DNA from: Opitutaceae bacterium
GTDB taxonomy: Bacteria > Verrucomicrobiota > Verrucomicrobiae > Opitutales > Opitutaceae
NCBI GenBank assembly: GCA_031266495.1
Contig: JAISAX010000694.1
Coordinates: forward strand, 1 to 5,644
Reading direction: 5' to 3'
DNA: 5,644 bases
Shown: positions 1 through 5,485 of the stretch, one piece after another
How positions within the stretch are numbered: the first letter of the stretch is position 1
Layout of the letters: every line of letters starts with the position of its first letter
Made by a program: the position numbers and the translations under genes
The notes under the pieces: generated by a model
What the model was told of the DNA's origin: nothing
Seen by the model: the letters and a program-made list of their open reading frames with translations, nothing else
Database searches by the model: none

Positions 1-2
1 CC

Positions 3-878
3 AACCATACCCCCCCCGCCGCCCTTCTCGCCCCCCCTCCCCGCCCCCCCCCCCCCCACCCCCCCGGCAGTGGCAGTGGCGGCTGGGAGCTCCAGCCAGC
101 CGGGCGCGAAATCGCGCTCCTGATCATGCGCGCGCACCGGCTGGTGGAGACCCGGCTTGCCCGCGAATCCGGCCTCCGGCCCGAACGCTGGCACCAGCAC
201 GCCCACACCGCCGAGCACCGCCTCTCGCGCGACGAAGTCAACCGCCTCGCCGACCACCTCGACAACCCCCGCTTCGACCCGCATGGCGACCCCATTCCCA
301 CCCGCGAAGGCAACTGGCCCGGCGTCGGTGGCCGCCCCCTGCTCTCCTGGACGCCAGAAACGCGCGGCGTCATCGACCACGTCGAGGACGAACCCCCCGC
401 CCTCTTTGCCCGCCTCGCCCGCGCCGGCGTCTATGCCGGCATGCGTTTCACCCTCCACGACATCCACCCCGCCGGCTGCCGCCTCACCATCGAAGCCCGC
501 ACATTTGACCTGCCCCTGGAACTCGCCGCCATGATCCGCGTCCGCCCCCCGCTCGACTCCGAAAAACCCGTCCCCACCGGAGCCTGCCGCCTTTCCGACA
601 TCGGCCCCGGCCCCGGCCCCGGCGACAGTGCCGACGCCGACGCCGATGCCGATGCCAGCGCCGACGTCCTTCTCCTCCTCCCCGGCTGCATCGGCGCGGA
701 ACGCTCCCGCCTGCTCGATCTCGGTTTCGTGCCCGGCAGCCGCATCGAATACGCCCTGCAAAGCCCCTTCCACGGTCCGGCCGCCTTTCGAGTCCGCGGC
801 ACCCTCGTCGCCCTCCGCCGCGAACAAGCCGACCAGGTCCTGGTGCAAAAGGCTGAAAGGCTGAAGGCTGAAAGCTGA
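3..878 (+). CDS. DtxR/IdeR-family metal-dependent repressor fused to FeoA-like domains (5' partial)
   Basis: The frame is open from the left edge, so the N-terminal DNA-binding part lies outside the window. The ATG at 126 is internal: residues encoded just before it (GGWELQPAGREIALLI) match the end of the DtxR wing and the start of the dimerisation helix. Numbering from that Met, H4, E8, H23, E30 and H31 align with metal ligands of IdeR (H79, E83, H98, E105, H106). The ligand position held by Cys102 in IdeR and Glu99 in MntR is H27 here. The DPHGDPIP motif (51-58) is typical of the family. Residues about 67-142 form an SH3/FeoA-like domain. Residues about 153-241 form a second, classical FeoA domain (RLLDLGFVPGSRIEYALQSPF, then RVRGTLVALRREQADQVLV). 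Expected role: cytoplasmic repressor of iron or manganese uptake genes, consistent with feoB immediately downstream on the same strand. The proline-rich wing, a repeat-filled FeoA loop and a C-terminus (AERLKAES) encoded by heptamer repeats are odd. The family call is firm; the metal is not. Confidence 0.9.
   Translation, partial: NHTPPAALLAPPPRPPPPHPPGSGSGGWELQPAGREIALLIMRAHRLVETRLARESGLRPERWHQHAHTAEHRLSRDEVNRLADHLDNPRFDPHGDPIPTREGNWPGVGGRPLLSWTPETRGVIDHVEDEPPALFARLARAGVYAGMRFTLHDIHPAGCRLTIEARTFDLPLELAAMIRVRPPLDSEKPVPTGACRLSDIGPGPGPGDSADADADADASADVLLLLPGCIGAERSRLLDLGFVPGSRIEYALQSPFHGPAAFRVRGTLVALRREQADQVLVQKAERLKAES
11..65 (+). repeat. C-homopolymer cluster coding a polyproline insertion in the DtxR wing
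   Basis: C runs occupy 11-17 (C7), 31-37 (C7), 44-57 (C14) and 59-65 (C7). In the repressor frame they encode a Pro/Ala-rich segment followed by GSGSGG, located where the wing hairpin of the winged helix sits in DtxR/IdeR. A change of one or two C in the C14 run would shift the frame between the DNA-binding and metal-sensing domains. Confidence 0.7.
603..665 (+). repeat. Hexanucleotide repeats inside the second FeoA domain
   Basis: GGCCCC is repeated three times plus GGC (603-623), encoding GPGPGPG. Six units of the GCCGAY type follow (630-665; one unit is GCCAGC), encoding ADADADADASAD. The insertion lies between the first strand (CRLSDIGPG) and second strand (VLLLLPGC) of the FeoA fold, where family members normally have a short turn. 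The six-base period keeps the frame, so copy number can change without breaking the protein. Confidence 0.75.
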
Positions 879-887
879 AAGCTGAAA
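847..887 (+). repeat. GCTGAAA heptamer/octamer array overlapping the repressor stop codon
   Basis: Five consecutive units of GGCTGAAA, GGCTGAA or GCTGAAA type cover the last codons of the repressor and its TGA (876-878), then decay into ACCGAAA. An inverted copy lies at 975-998. Because the period is mostly 7, the TGA inside the unit falls in all three frames within about 21 bases. Confidence 0.8.
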
Positions 888-904
888 ACCGAAACAATCC
901 GCCA

Positions 905-944
905 CCGCACCACACCGCACCGCACCACACCACACCACACTGCA
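905..944 (+). repeat. CCRCA pentamer tandem repeat in the feoB leader
   Basis: Eight uninterrupted five-base units (CCGCA, CCACA, CCGCA, CCGCA, CCACA three times, CTGCA). They lie in an A+C-rich spacer between the two arms of the GCTGAAA inverted repeat. The 125-bp gap between the repressor and feoB shows no recognisable promoter or Shine-Dalgarno sequence beyond these repeats. Confidence 0.8.
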
Positions 945-974
945 CCGCCACCACACCGCCATCGCCACACCCGC

Positions 975-998
975 CAGCCTTTCAGCCTTCAGCCTTTT
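975..998 (+). repeat. Inverted copy of the GCTGAAA array just upstream of feoB
   Basis: The reverse complement of this 24-base stretch is made of the same units as 847-870. The two differ only in where one extra A sits. A long stem with about 104 bases between the arms could form in DNA or RNA. It ends 5 bases before the feoB ATG and occupies the place of a ribosome binding site. Its role as attenuator or terminator is only a possibility. Confidence 0.7.
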
Positions 999-1003
999 CC
1001 CGC

Positions 1004-3187
1004 ATGTCCACCGCCTGTCCGCCAACCGCCTGTTCCACCTGTCCGTCCGCTCCGCGCGCGGGCCTCGAACGACTCGGCGTCAACCTCGACAAATGGGACA
1101 GCATCATCGCCCTGGCCGGCAACCCCAACACCGGCAAGAGCACCGTATTCAACCGCCTCACCGGCCTGCGCCAGCACACCGGCAACTGGCCCGGCAAGAC
1201 CATCGCCCGCGCCGAAGGCGGCTTTGCGTATTCGGGACGCCGTTACAAAATCGTCGATCTCCCCGGCACCTATTCGCTCCGCTCCGCCAGCCCCGACGAG
1301 ACGGTGGCCCGCGAATTCATCCTCTTTGGCCAGCCCGACGTCACCATCATCGTCGCCGACGCCTCCACCCTGGAACGCAACCTCAACCTCGTCCTCCAGG
1401 TACTCAAGATCACGGACCGCGCCGTGCTCTGCCTCAACCTCATGGACGAAGCCCGAGCGCACAACCTCCTCATCGACGCCCGCCGGCTCGCCGCCGACCT
1501 CGGCATCCCGGTCGTCCCCTGCGCCGCGCGCGGCGGCGAAGGCATCGACGCGCTCCTTGCCGAAGTGCACGCCGTCGCCACCGGCGCCGTCACCTGCAAA
1601 CCCTACCGCCTCCGCCTCGACGTCCCCGGCCTGCGCGAGGCGCTCGACGACATCACCGCACGCCTGAAAAACAACCTCCCCGCCCTCGCCCACCCCGAAT
1701 GGATCGGCCTGCGCCTGCTCGAAGGCGACCGCTCCGTCGCCGACCTCCTCACCGCCGCCGCCCCCGCCGAAGCCGCCGCCCCCGCCGCCCCCATCGTGGC
1801 CGCAGCCGAAGCCATCCGCTGGAAACTCCCCTCCAATTACCAGGACCGCCTCACCGAGGCCATCTATGCCGAGACCGCGCGCATCGTCGGCCACGCCGTG
1901 GCGCGCAAAGGCGCCTCCCGCCGCCTCGACCTGCAAAACCGCCTCGACGCCCTGCTCACCGGACCCTGGACCGGATTCCCGGTCATGGGCATCGCCTTCG
2001 CCATCGTCCTCTGGCTCACGATCAGCGGCACCAACATCCCCAGCGCGCTCCTCGGCGACCTGTTTCTCGCGAAAACGTATCCCCTCCTGCACGACGCGGC
2101 CCACGCGCACCTCTGGACGTGGCTGGCCGGACTGCTCGTGGACGGCGTCTATCTCGCCACCGCCTGGGTCGTCAGCGTAATGCTCCCCCCCATGGCGATT
2201 TTTTTCCCGATCTTCACCCTGCTGGAAGACTTCGGCTACCTCCCCCGCGTCGCCTTCAACCTCGACCGCCTCTTCCAGCGCGTCGGAGCGCACGGCAAAC
2301 AATCGCTCACCATGGCGATGGGCTACGGCTGCAACGCCGCCGGCGTCATCGCCGCCCGCATCATCGACTCACCCCGCGAACGCCTGATCGCGATCCTCAC
2401 CAACAACTTTGCCCTCTGCAACGGACGCTGGCCCACGCAAATCCTCATCGCCACGATTTTTCCCGGCGCGCTCGCCCCCGCCGGACTCGCCAGCTTCACC
2501 GCCACCGCCGCGGTCTTTGCCATCGCCATCCTCGGCTTCGCCCTCGCGCTGCTCACCTCCTGGCTCCTCAGCCGCACCCTGCTGCACGGCGTCGCCTCCA
2601 CCTTCAGCCTGGAACTCCCCCCCTACCGCCCGCCCAACATCCTGCGCACCCTGTACACCTCGCTGATCGACCGCACCCTCTTCGTCCTCTGGCGCGCCAT
2701 CGTATTTGCCGCGCCCGTCGGCGCCATCCTCTGGCTCGTAACCAACATGACCATCGACAACCGGAGCCTCGCCGCCTGGCTCGTGCAAGGACTCGACACG
2801 CCCGGCTGGTTACTCGGCCTCAACGGAGTCATCCTCCTCGCCTACATCATCGCCATCCCCGCCAACGAAATCGTCATCCCCACCATCCTCATGCTGACGG
2901 TGCTCGTCACCGGCCATGCCGCCCCCGGCGGCGAGGCGGGCGTGCTCTTCGAGACGGACAACGACAGCATAAAAACCCTGCTCACCCACGCCGGCTGGAC
3001 GGTCCTCACCGGCGTGAACCTGATGCTCTTCAGCCTCTGCCACAACCCCTGCAGCACGACGATCTACACGATCTGGAAAGAGACACGCTCGGTGAAGTGG
3101 ACCGCGCTCGCCACCCTCATGCCCGTTGCTATCGGCTTTGCCCTCTGCGCCGCCGTCGCCCTCGCCTGGCGCCTGCTGCACTCTTGA
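1004..3187 (+). CDS. feoB: Ferrous iron transport protein B (FeoB)
   Basis: Inner-membrane Fe2+ transporter of 727 residues with an N-terminal G-protein domain. G1 is GNPNTGKST (39-47), the G2 region NWPGKT (61-66), G3 DLPGTYSL (85-92), G4 NLMD (145-148), and a G5-like CAARG lies at 173-177. A helical spacer with an Ala/Pro-rich linker (about 251-270) follows, then the membrane part from about 322 with roughly eight or more hydrophobic segments. The two Gate motifs are MGYGCNAAGVIAARIID (439-455, C443) with NNFALCNGRWP (467-477, C472), and ANEIVIP (620-626) with HNPCSTTIYTIWKET (680-694, C683). CNGR is a known alternative to the CSAR form. The N-terminus carries three cysteines (C5, C10, C13) before the GTPase domain. 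The start at 1004 keeps these and fits family length; no Shine-Dalgarno is visible. The FeoA-fused repressor upstream suggests an iron-controlled unit. No FeoC gene is seen. Confidence 0.97.
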   Translation: MSTACPPTACSTCPSAPRAGLERLGVNLDKWDSIIALAGNPNTGKSTVFNRLTGLRQHTGNWPGKTIARAEGGFAYSGRRYKIVDLPGTYSLRSASPDETVAREFILFGQPDVTIIVADASTLERNLNLVLQVLKITDRAVLCLNLMDEARAHNLLIDARRLAADLGIPVVPCAARGGEGIDALLAEVHAVATGAVTCKPYRLRLDVPGLREALDDITARLKNNLPALAHPEWIGLRLLEGDRSVADLLTAAAPAEAAAPAAPIVAAAEAIRWKLPSNYQDRLTEAIYAETARIVGHAVARKGASRRLDLQNRLDALLTGPWTGFPVMGIAFAIVLWLTISGTNIPSALLGDLFLAKTYPLLHDAAHAHLWTWLAGLLVDGVYLATAWVVSVMLPPMAIFFPIFTLLEDFGYLPRVAFNLDRLFQRVGAHGKQSLTMAMGYGCNAAGVIAARIIDSPRERLIAILTNNFALCNGRWPTQILIATIFPGALAPAGLASFTATAAVFAIAILGFALALLTSWLLSRTLLHGVASTFSLELPPYRPPNILRTLYTSLIDRTLFVLWRAIVFAAPVGAILWLVTNMTIDNRSLAAWLVQGLDTPGWLLGLNGVILLAYIIAIPANEIVIPTILMLTVLVTGHAAPGGEAGVLFETDNDSIKTLLTHAGWTVLTGVNLMLFSLCHNPCSTTIYTIWKETRSVKWTALATLMPVAIGFALCAAVALAWRLLHS

Positions 3188-3219
3188 GAAATGACGAATG
3201 ACGAATGACAAATTAAGGA
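3185..3219 (+). repeat. TGACGAA heptamer array at the feoB stop
   Basis: Five units in strict seven-base register: TGAGAAA, TGACGAA, TGACGAA, TGACAAA, TTAAGGA. The first unit begins with the feoB stop codon itself. The unit is the reverse complement of the TTCGTCA/TTCGTAA heptamers at 3354-3416, so the arrays bracket the nested palindrome between them. Confidence 0.8.
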
Positions 3220-3354
3220 CAGATGTTACGCGGAGGGCGTTTTTGTAGGGGCGCACTGGGCCGTGCGCCCGCTGAGCGTGCCCCTGCAAACCACACAGCG
3301 GGCGCACAAAACAGTAAAAGTGCGCCCCTACGTTGGTTTTCGCGTAACATCAGT
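3219..3354. repeat. Nested inverted-repeat element (MITE/REP-like) between feoB and the lacI-type gene
   Basis: Three pairs of exact inverted arms are nested: GATGTTACGCG (3222-3232) with its complement at 3341-3351, extendable to 14 bp with one mismatch; GTAGGGGCGCAC (3245-3256) with 3320-3331; GTGCGCCCGCTG (3263-3274) with 3296-3307. The eight bases GGGCGCAC also pair locally with GTGCGCCC on each side (3249-3256/3263-3270 and 3300-3307/3320-3327). The element can therefore fold either as one long cruciform or as two separate hairpins. No coding frame or clear target-site duplication is visible. It may act as a bidirectional terminator or be a non-autonomous mobile repeat; neither is shown by sequence alone. 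Confidence 0.75.
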
Positions 3355-3420
3355 TACCCATTCCCCATTCGCCATTTGCCATCCGTAATTCGTCATTGGT
3401 AATTCGTAATTCGTAATTCT
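3354..3420 (+). repeat. TTCGTAA-type heptamer array upstream of the lacI-type gene
   Basis: Nine units in perfect seven-base register (3354-3416): TTACCCA, TTCCCCA, TTCGCCA, TTTGCCA, TCCGTAA, TTCGTCA, TTGGTAA, TTCGTAA, TTCGTAA, followed by a partial TTCT. The units become more alike towards the gene. TAA occurs in several frames. No -35/-10 pair stands out, though the array is the most AT-rich stretch before the gene and may hold its promoter. Confidence 0.8.
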
Positions 3421-3432
3421 CCCCCCCCCCCC
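3421..3432 (+). repeat. C12 tract directly abutting the lacI-type start codon
   Basis: Twelve C residues immediately precede the ATG at 3433, leaving no room for a Shine-Dalgarno sequence. A length change here would not alter the reading frame but would move the heptamer array relative to the start and could change expression. Confidence 0.8.
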
Positions 3433-4464
3433 ATGCCAACCGCCGCCCGCCCAACCCAACGCGACATCGCCCGCGCCGCCGGCGTCACCCAGGCCACCGT
3501 ATCCCTCGCCCTCAACAACCACCCCCGCCTCACCGCCGACATCCGCGAACGCGTGCAAGCCATCGCACAACAACTCGGCTATCGCCCCGACCCCTACCTT
3601 GCCGGCCTCTCCGCCTACAAAAAGCAACTCCGCCCCCGCGACTTCCAGGCCACCCTCGCCTGGATCAGCAACTTCCCGCCCGGCGGACGCGACTGGCGCG
3701 ACATCACCACCTTCAAACACTACTTTGAAGGCGCCACCGCCCGCGCCACCGGACTCGGGTACCAACTCGAAACGCACAACCTCGCCGCCCCCGACATGAC
3801 CCCCGACCGCATGGAACAAATCCTCAAGACCCGCAACATCCCCGGCATCCTCCTCGCCCCGCAGCCCGAACCCCTCATGAAGCTCGACCTCCCGCTCGAC
3901 CGTTTGGCCAGCGTCACCTTCGGCTACTCGCTCGTATCCCCGCGCCTGCACACCGTCACGCACCACCACTTTCGCTCCACCGAAACGCTCCTCCGCACCC
4001 TCCGCGCCCGCGGGTACCGGCGCATCGGCCTCGCCCTTGAGGCCGAAAACGAACTCCGCACCGAACGCATCTCCAGCTCCGCCTACCTCAGCGAACAACG
4101 CGACTGGCCGGCCACGCAACGAGTCCCGCTGCTCAACGTCCCCAACCTCACCTGCGAACGCTTCATGTCCTGGTATTCCCGTTACAAGCCCGACGTCGTT
4201 GTCACGCTCTGGGATTTTGCGTATCCGTGGCTTACGGACGCCGGCGTCCGCATCCCCGAAGACACCGGCCTGGCGCTCCTCTCCGTGCGCCACCGCGACG
4301 GTTTTTTTGCCGGCATCTGGGAAAACCCCGAACAAGTCGGCGCCCGCGCCGTCGAACTCCTGATCGACCTCATTCACCGCAGCGAACGCGGCATCCCGCA
4401 ACTCCCCTCCTGCCTCATGCTCGAAGGCACCTGGCTCGAAGGCAAAACCATCCGGTCCCGATAA
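3433..4464 (+). CDS. LacI-family transcriptional regulator
   Basis: A 343-residue protein of normal length for the family. The N-terminal helix-turn-helix is clear: TQRDIARAAGVTQATVSLALNN (8-29), followed by the third helix and hinge region RERVQAIAQQLGYRPDPYLAGL (38-59). The periplasmic-binding-protein-like effector domain spans about 72-343; GYRRIGLAL (194-202) and the closing segment with QVGARAVELLIDLI (301-314) and LEGTWLEGKTI (330-340) are typical. Members usually bind palindromic operators as dimers and respond to a sugar or related small molecule. The position that is usually Arg in VSRALN is Leu here (VSLALN). The effector and target cannot be deduced, since no sugar-use gene lies in the window. 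The gene is convergent with the toxin gene, with 9 bp between stop codons. The only nearby in-frame start is 3433. Confidence 0.93.
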   Translation: MPTAARPTQRDIARAAGVTQATVSLALNNHPRLTADIRERVQAIAQQLGYRPDPYLAGLSAYKKQLRPRDFQATLAWISNFPPGGRDWRDITTFKHYFEGATARATGLGYQLETHNLAAPDMTPDRMEQILKTRNIPGILLAPQPEPLMKLDLPLDRLASVTFGYSLVSPRLHTVTHHHFRSTETLLRTLRARGYRRIGLALEAENELRTERISSSAYLSEQRDWPATQRVPLLNVPNLTCERFMSWYSRYKPDVVVTLWDFAYPWLTDAGVRIPEDTGLALLSVRHRDGFFAGIWENPEQVGARAVELLIDLIHRSERGIPQLPSCLMLEGTWLEGKTIRSR

Positions 4465-4473
4465 CCCCCCCCC
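4465..4473. other. C9 spacer between convergent stop codons
   Basis: The lacI-type TAA (4462-4464) and the RES-toxin stop (complement of TCA, 4474-4476) are separated by nine C residues only. No terminator hairpin fits between them, so the two transcripts probably overlap at their 3' ends. Confidence 0.7.
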
Positions 4474-4935
4474 TCACGGCCTCGTCAACCGTCCGTCGAA
4501 CACAAACGGTACCGGCCCCTCCACCACCCGGACCATGTCAAAATCATCGTGTAATGGATTTATAAGGACATTGGATTCTCCCGGCACAATCGCGCTCGGC
4601 ACTCTCACGGCGACGGATGACCGCCCCGCCAGCCATCGGTCCCCCCACGCCCTCGTCGCCACCTGATCGGCCTGCCAGTTCACGGGCAACCCCGCGGCTT
4701 CTGTCACAAAACGATCCGGGATCTCGATCTCCCAATGGACATAAGGCTGAATCTTGTCACTCCGCTGGATGTGCACCAACGACTCCAGCGCGGACAGCGA
4801 AAGCGACTGCGACGTATAAACAATCTGTCGCCCGATATTGTGCCACCGCCCCATGCCACCCAGCCCGCCATGTCCGCCAAACGCCTGGGACGCGGTCCGG
4901 GCATATTTCTCAAGGGCGATTCGGAACGCTCGCAT
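4474..4935 (-). CDS. RES-domain toxin (type II toxin-antitoxin, NAD+-degrading family)
   Basis: A 153-residue protein matching the RES fold over its whole length. It starts with MRAFRIALEKYARTASQAFGG. GMGRWHNIGRQIVY (27-40), LSLSALESLVHI (45-56), DRWLAGRSSVAVRVPSAIVP (99-118), ESNVLINPLHDDF (120-132) and FVFDGRL (144-150) follow in family order. R30, Y40, E51 and S114 occupy the positions of the conserved Arg, Tyr, Glu and Ser of the family. Characterised RES toxins (MbcT, ParT, Res) attack NAD+ or modify proteins with it, stopping growth, and are held inactive by an Xre/MbcA/ParS partner. That partner is encoded just upstream, 21 nt away. The toxin looks intact. The GRWH form rather than the common GGRWN indicates a subfamily. 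A run of ten C lies 8 bases before the ATG on its own strand in place of a Shine-Dalgarno sequence. Confidence 0.92.
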   Translation of the reverse strand: MRAFRIALEKYARTASQAFGGHGGLGGMGRWHNIGRQIVYTSQSLSLSALESLVHIQRSDKIQPYVHWEIEIPDRFVTEAAGLPVNWQADQVATRAWGDRWLAGRSSVAVRVPSAIVPGESNVLINPLHDDFDMVRVVEGPVPFVFDGRLTRP

Positions 4936-4943
4936 GGCGGGGA

Positions 4944-4953
4944 GGGGGGGGGG
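4944..4953 (-). repeat. C10 tract (G10 on + strand) between antitoxin stop and toxin start
   Basis: The 21-nt gap between the antitoxin TAA and the toxin ATG is almost pure pyrimidine on the coding strand, with ten C in a row. It lies where a ribosome binding site would be expected, so the toxin may be translated poorly or by coupling to the antitoxin. Confidence 0.7.
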
Positions 4954-4956
4954 AGG

Positions 4957-5364
4957 TTAGATGACGTGCCCGTTGGCGATGCCCCGCAACAAAGCCTCGA
5001 CCTGACGCGCCCCCGTATCCGTGTCGAGCAAGTCCAGCGGCGGCACCCCGTTAAAAGCCGGAGCCGGTTGGGCCAGCCACTCGCGAATCGCTTCCCCGTC
5101 CGTGAAAATCTCCGACGCCAGATTCCGGATTCGCGCCACCCGAATGATCTTTTCCGACGTTTCCAGGGACAAGCCGCTCCCCCCGGTCAGTTTCCGCGCC
5201 AAGGTCCTTGGCGCGATGTGCAATTTTTCCGCCAGCAATTTTCCCGGAATATTCAATGCCTCGGCAACATCCGCCAGACTCCGGGCCGGCAATCCGCTCC
5301 GAATGGCGACAATCACCTCGTCAACCGGCTTGTCCACCAAATCAAATACCTGTGTGGCGCTCAT
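4957..5364 (-). CDS. Xre/MbcA/ParS-type antitoxin with toxin-binding domain (DUF2384)
   Basis: A 135-residue protein when started at the ATG at 5364. The frame stays open to an upstream ATG at 5484, but the extra 40 residues (HASRCELGVGASRDYL and so on) look non-family, so 5364 is preferred. Residues 15-60 (DEVIVAIRSGLPARSLADVA, then LAEKLHIAPRTLARKL) form the Xre-like helix-turn-helix region. Residues 66-90 (LSLETSEKIIRVARIRNLAS, then EIFTD) are the usual central helices. The C-terminal domain EAIREWLAQPAPAFNGVPPL, DLLDTDTGARQVEALLRGIA, NGHVI (91-135) is the family's toxin-binding segment. In solved complexes the antitoxin C-terminus reaches into the RES active site. It should neutralise the downstream toxin and repress its own promoter. 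The order antitoxin-then-toxin is standard. No good Shine-Dalgarno sequence precedes the start. Confidence 0.92.
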   Translation of the reverse strand: MSATQVFDLVDKPVDEVIVAIRSGLPARSLADVAEALNIPGKLLAEKLHIAPRTLARKLTGGSGLSLETSEKIIRVARIRNLASEIFTDGEAIREWLAQPAPAFNGVPPLDLLDTDTGARQVEALLRGIANGHVI

Positions 5365-5373
5365 ATTATGAGC
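5359..5373 (-). promoter_or_regulatory. Palindrome over the antitoxin start, candidate autorepression operator
   Basis: GCTCATAATATGAGC (minus strand) has perfect six-base arms around a three-base centre and contains the antitoxin ATG. Inside it, CATAAT resembles a -10 box but touches the ATG, so it would fit a promoter only if transcription starts within the gene. Upstream, TTGGCT occurs twice, 31 bases apart (complement at 5371-5376 and 5402-5407). Xre-type antitoxins bind inverted repeats in their own promoters, which is why this is flagged. Confidence 0.4.
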
Positions 5374-5485
5374 CAAGGGATGCCATTTGACCGGCAAGAC
5401 AAGCCAAATGCCTGAACAAGAGGCGAGATAATCCCGGGAAGCGCCGACGCCCAACTCACATCGTGACGCGTGCGTCCCCCCCACC
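5374..5485. other. Upstream spacer of the antitoxin, no gene recognised
   Basis: This stretch should contain the toxin-antitoxin promoter, reading leftwards. I see no convincing -35/-10 pair with 16-18 base spacing. A short inverted pair, CATTTG and CAAATG (about 5384-5389 and 5405-5410), surrounds CCGGCAAGAC. A C7 run lies at 5476-5482. Confidence 0.4.

Noticed and set aside
126..128. ATG at 126 as the true start of the repressor
   Set aside because: Residues encoded upstream in the same frame match the DtxR family, so this Met is internal.
989..2302. Long minus-strand open frame opposite feoB
   Set aside because: Gly/Glu/Val/Ala-rich antisense shadow of a firmly identified gene.
1093..3201. 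Long open frame overlapping feoB in another frame
   Set aside because: Its translation is Arg/Pro/His-rich, as expected for a shadow of a GC-rich gene, and has no family features.
3219..3354. Nested element as an insertion sequence with target duplication
   Set aside because: No coding frame for a transposase, and the flanking bases do not form a direct repeat.
3354..3416. Heptamer array as a CRISPR array
   Set aside because: Seven-base units without spacers, and no cas gene in the window.
3328..4401. Minus-strand open frame opposite the lacI-type gene
   Set aside because: Antisense shadow with no domain signature; it would also run through the heptamer array.
4735..5415. Plus-strand open frame across the toxin-antitoxin genes
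   Set aside because: Shadow of two clearly identified minus-strand genes.
5365..5484. Forty-residue N-terminal extension of the antitoxin
   Set aside because: The extension has no family similarity, and the protein from 5364 has normal length and domain limits.
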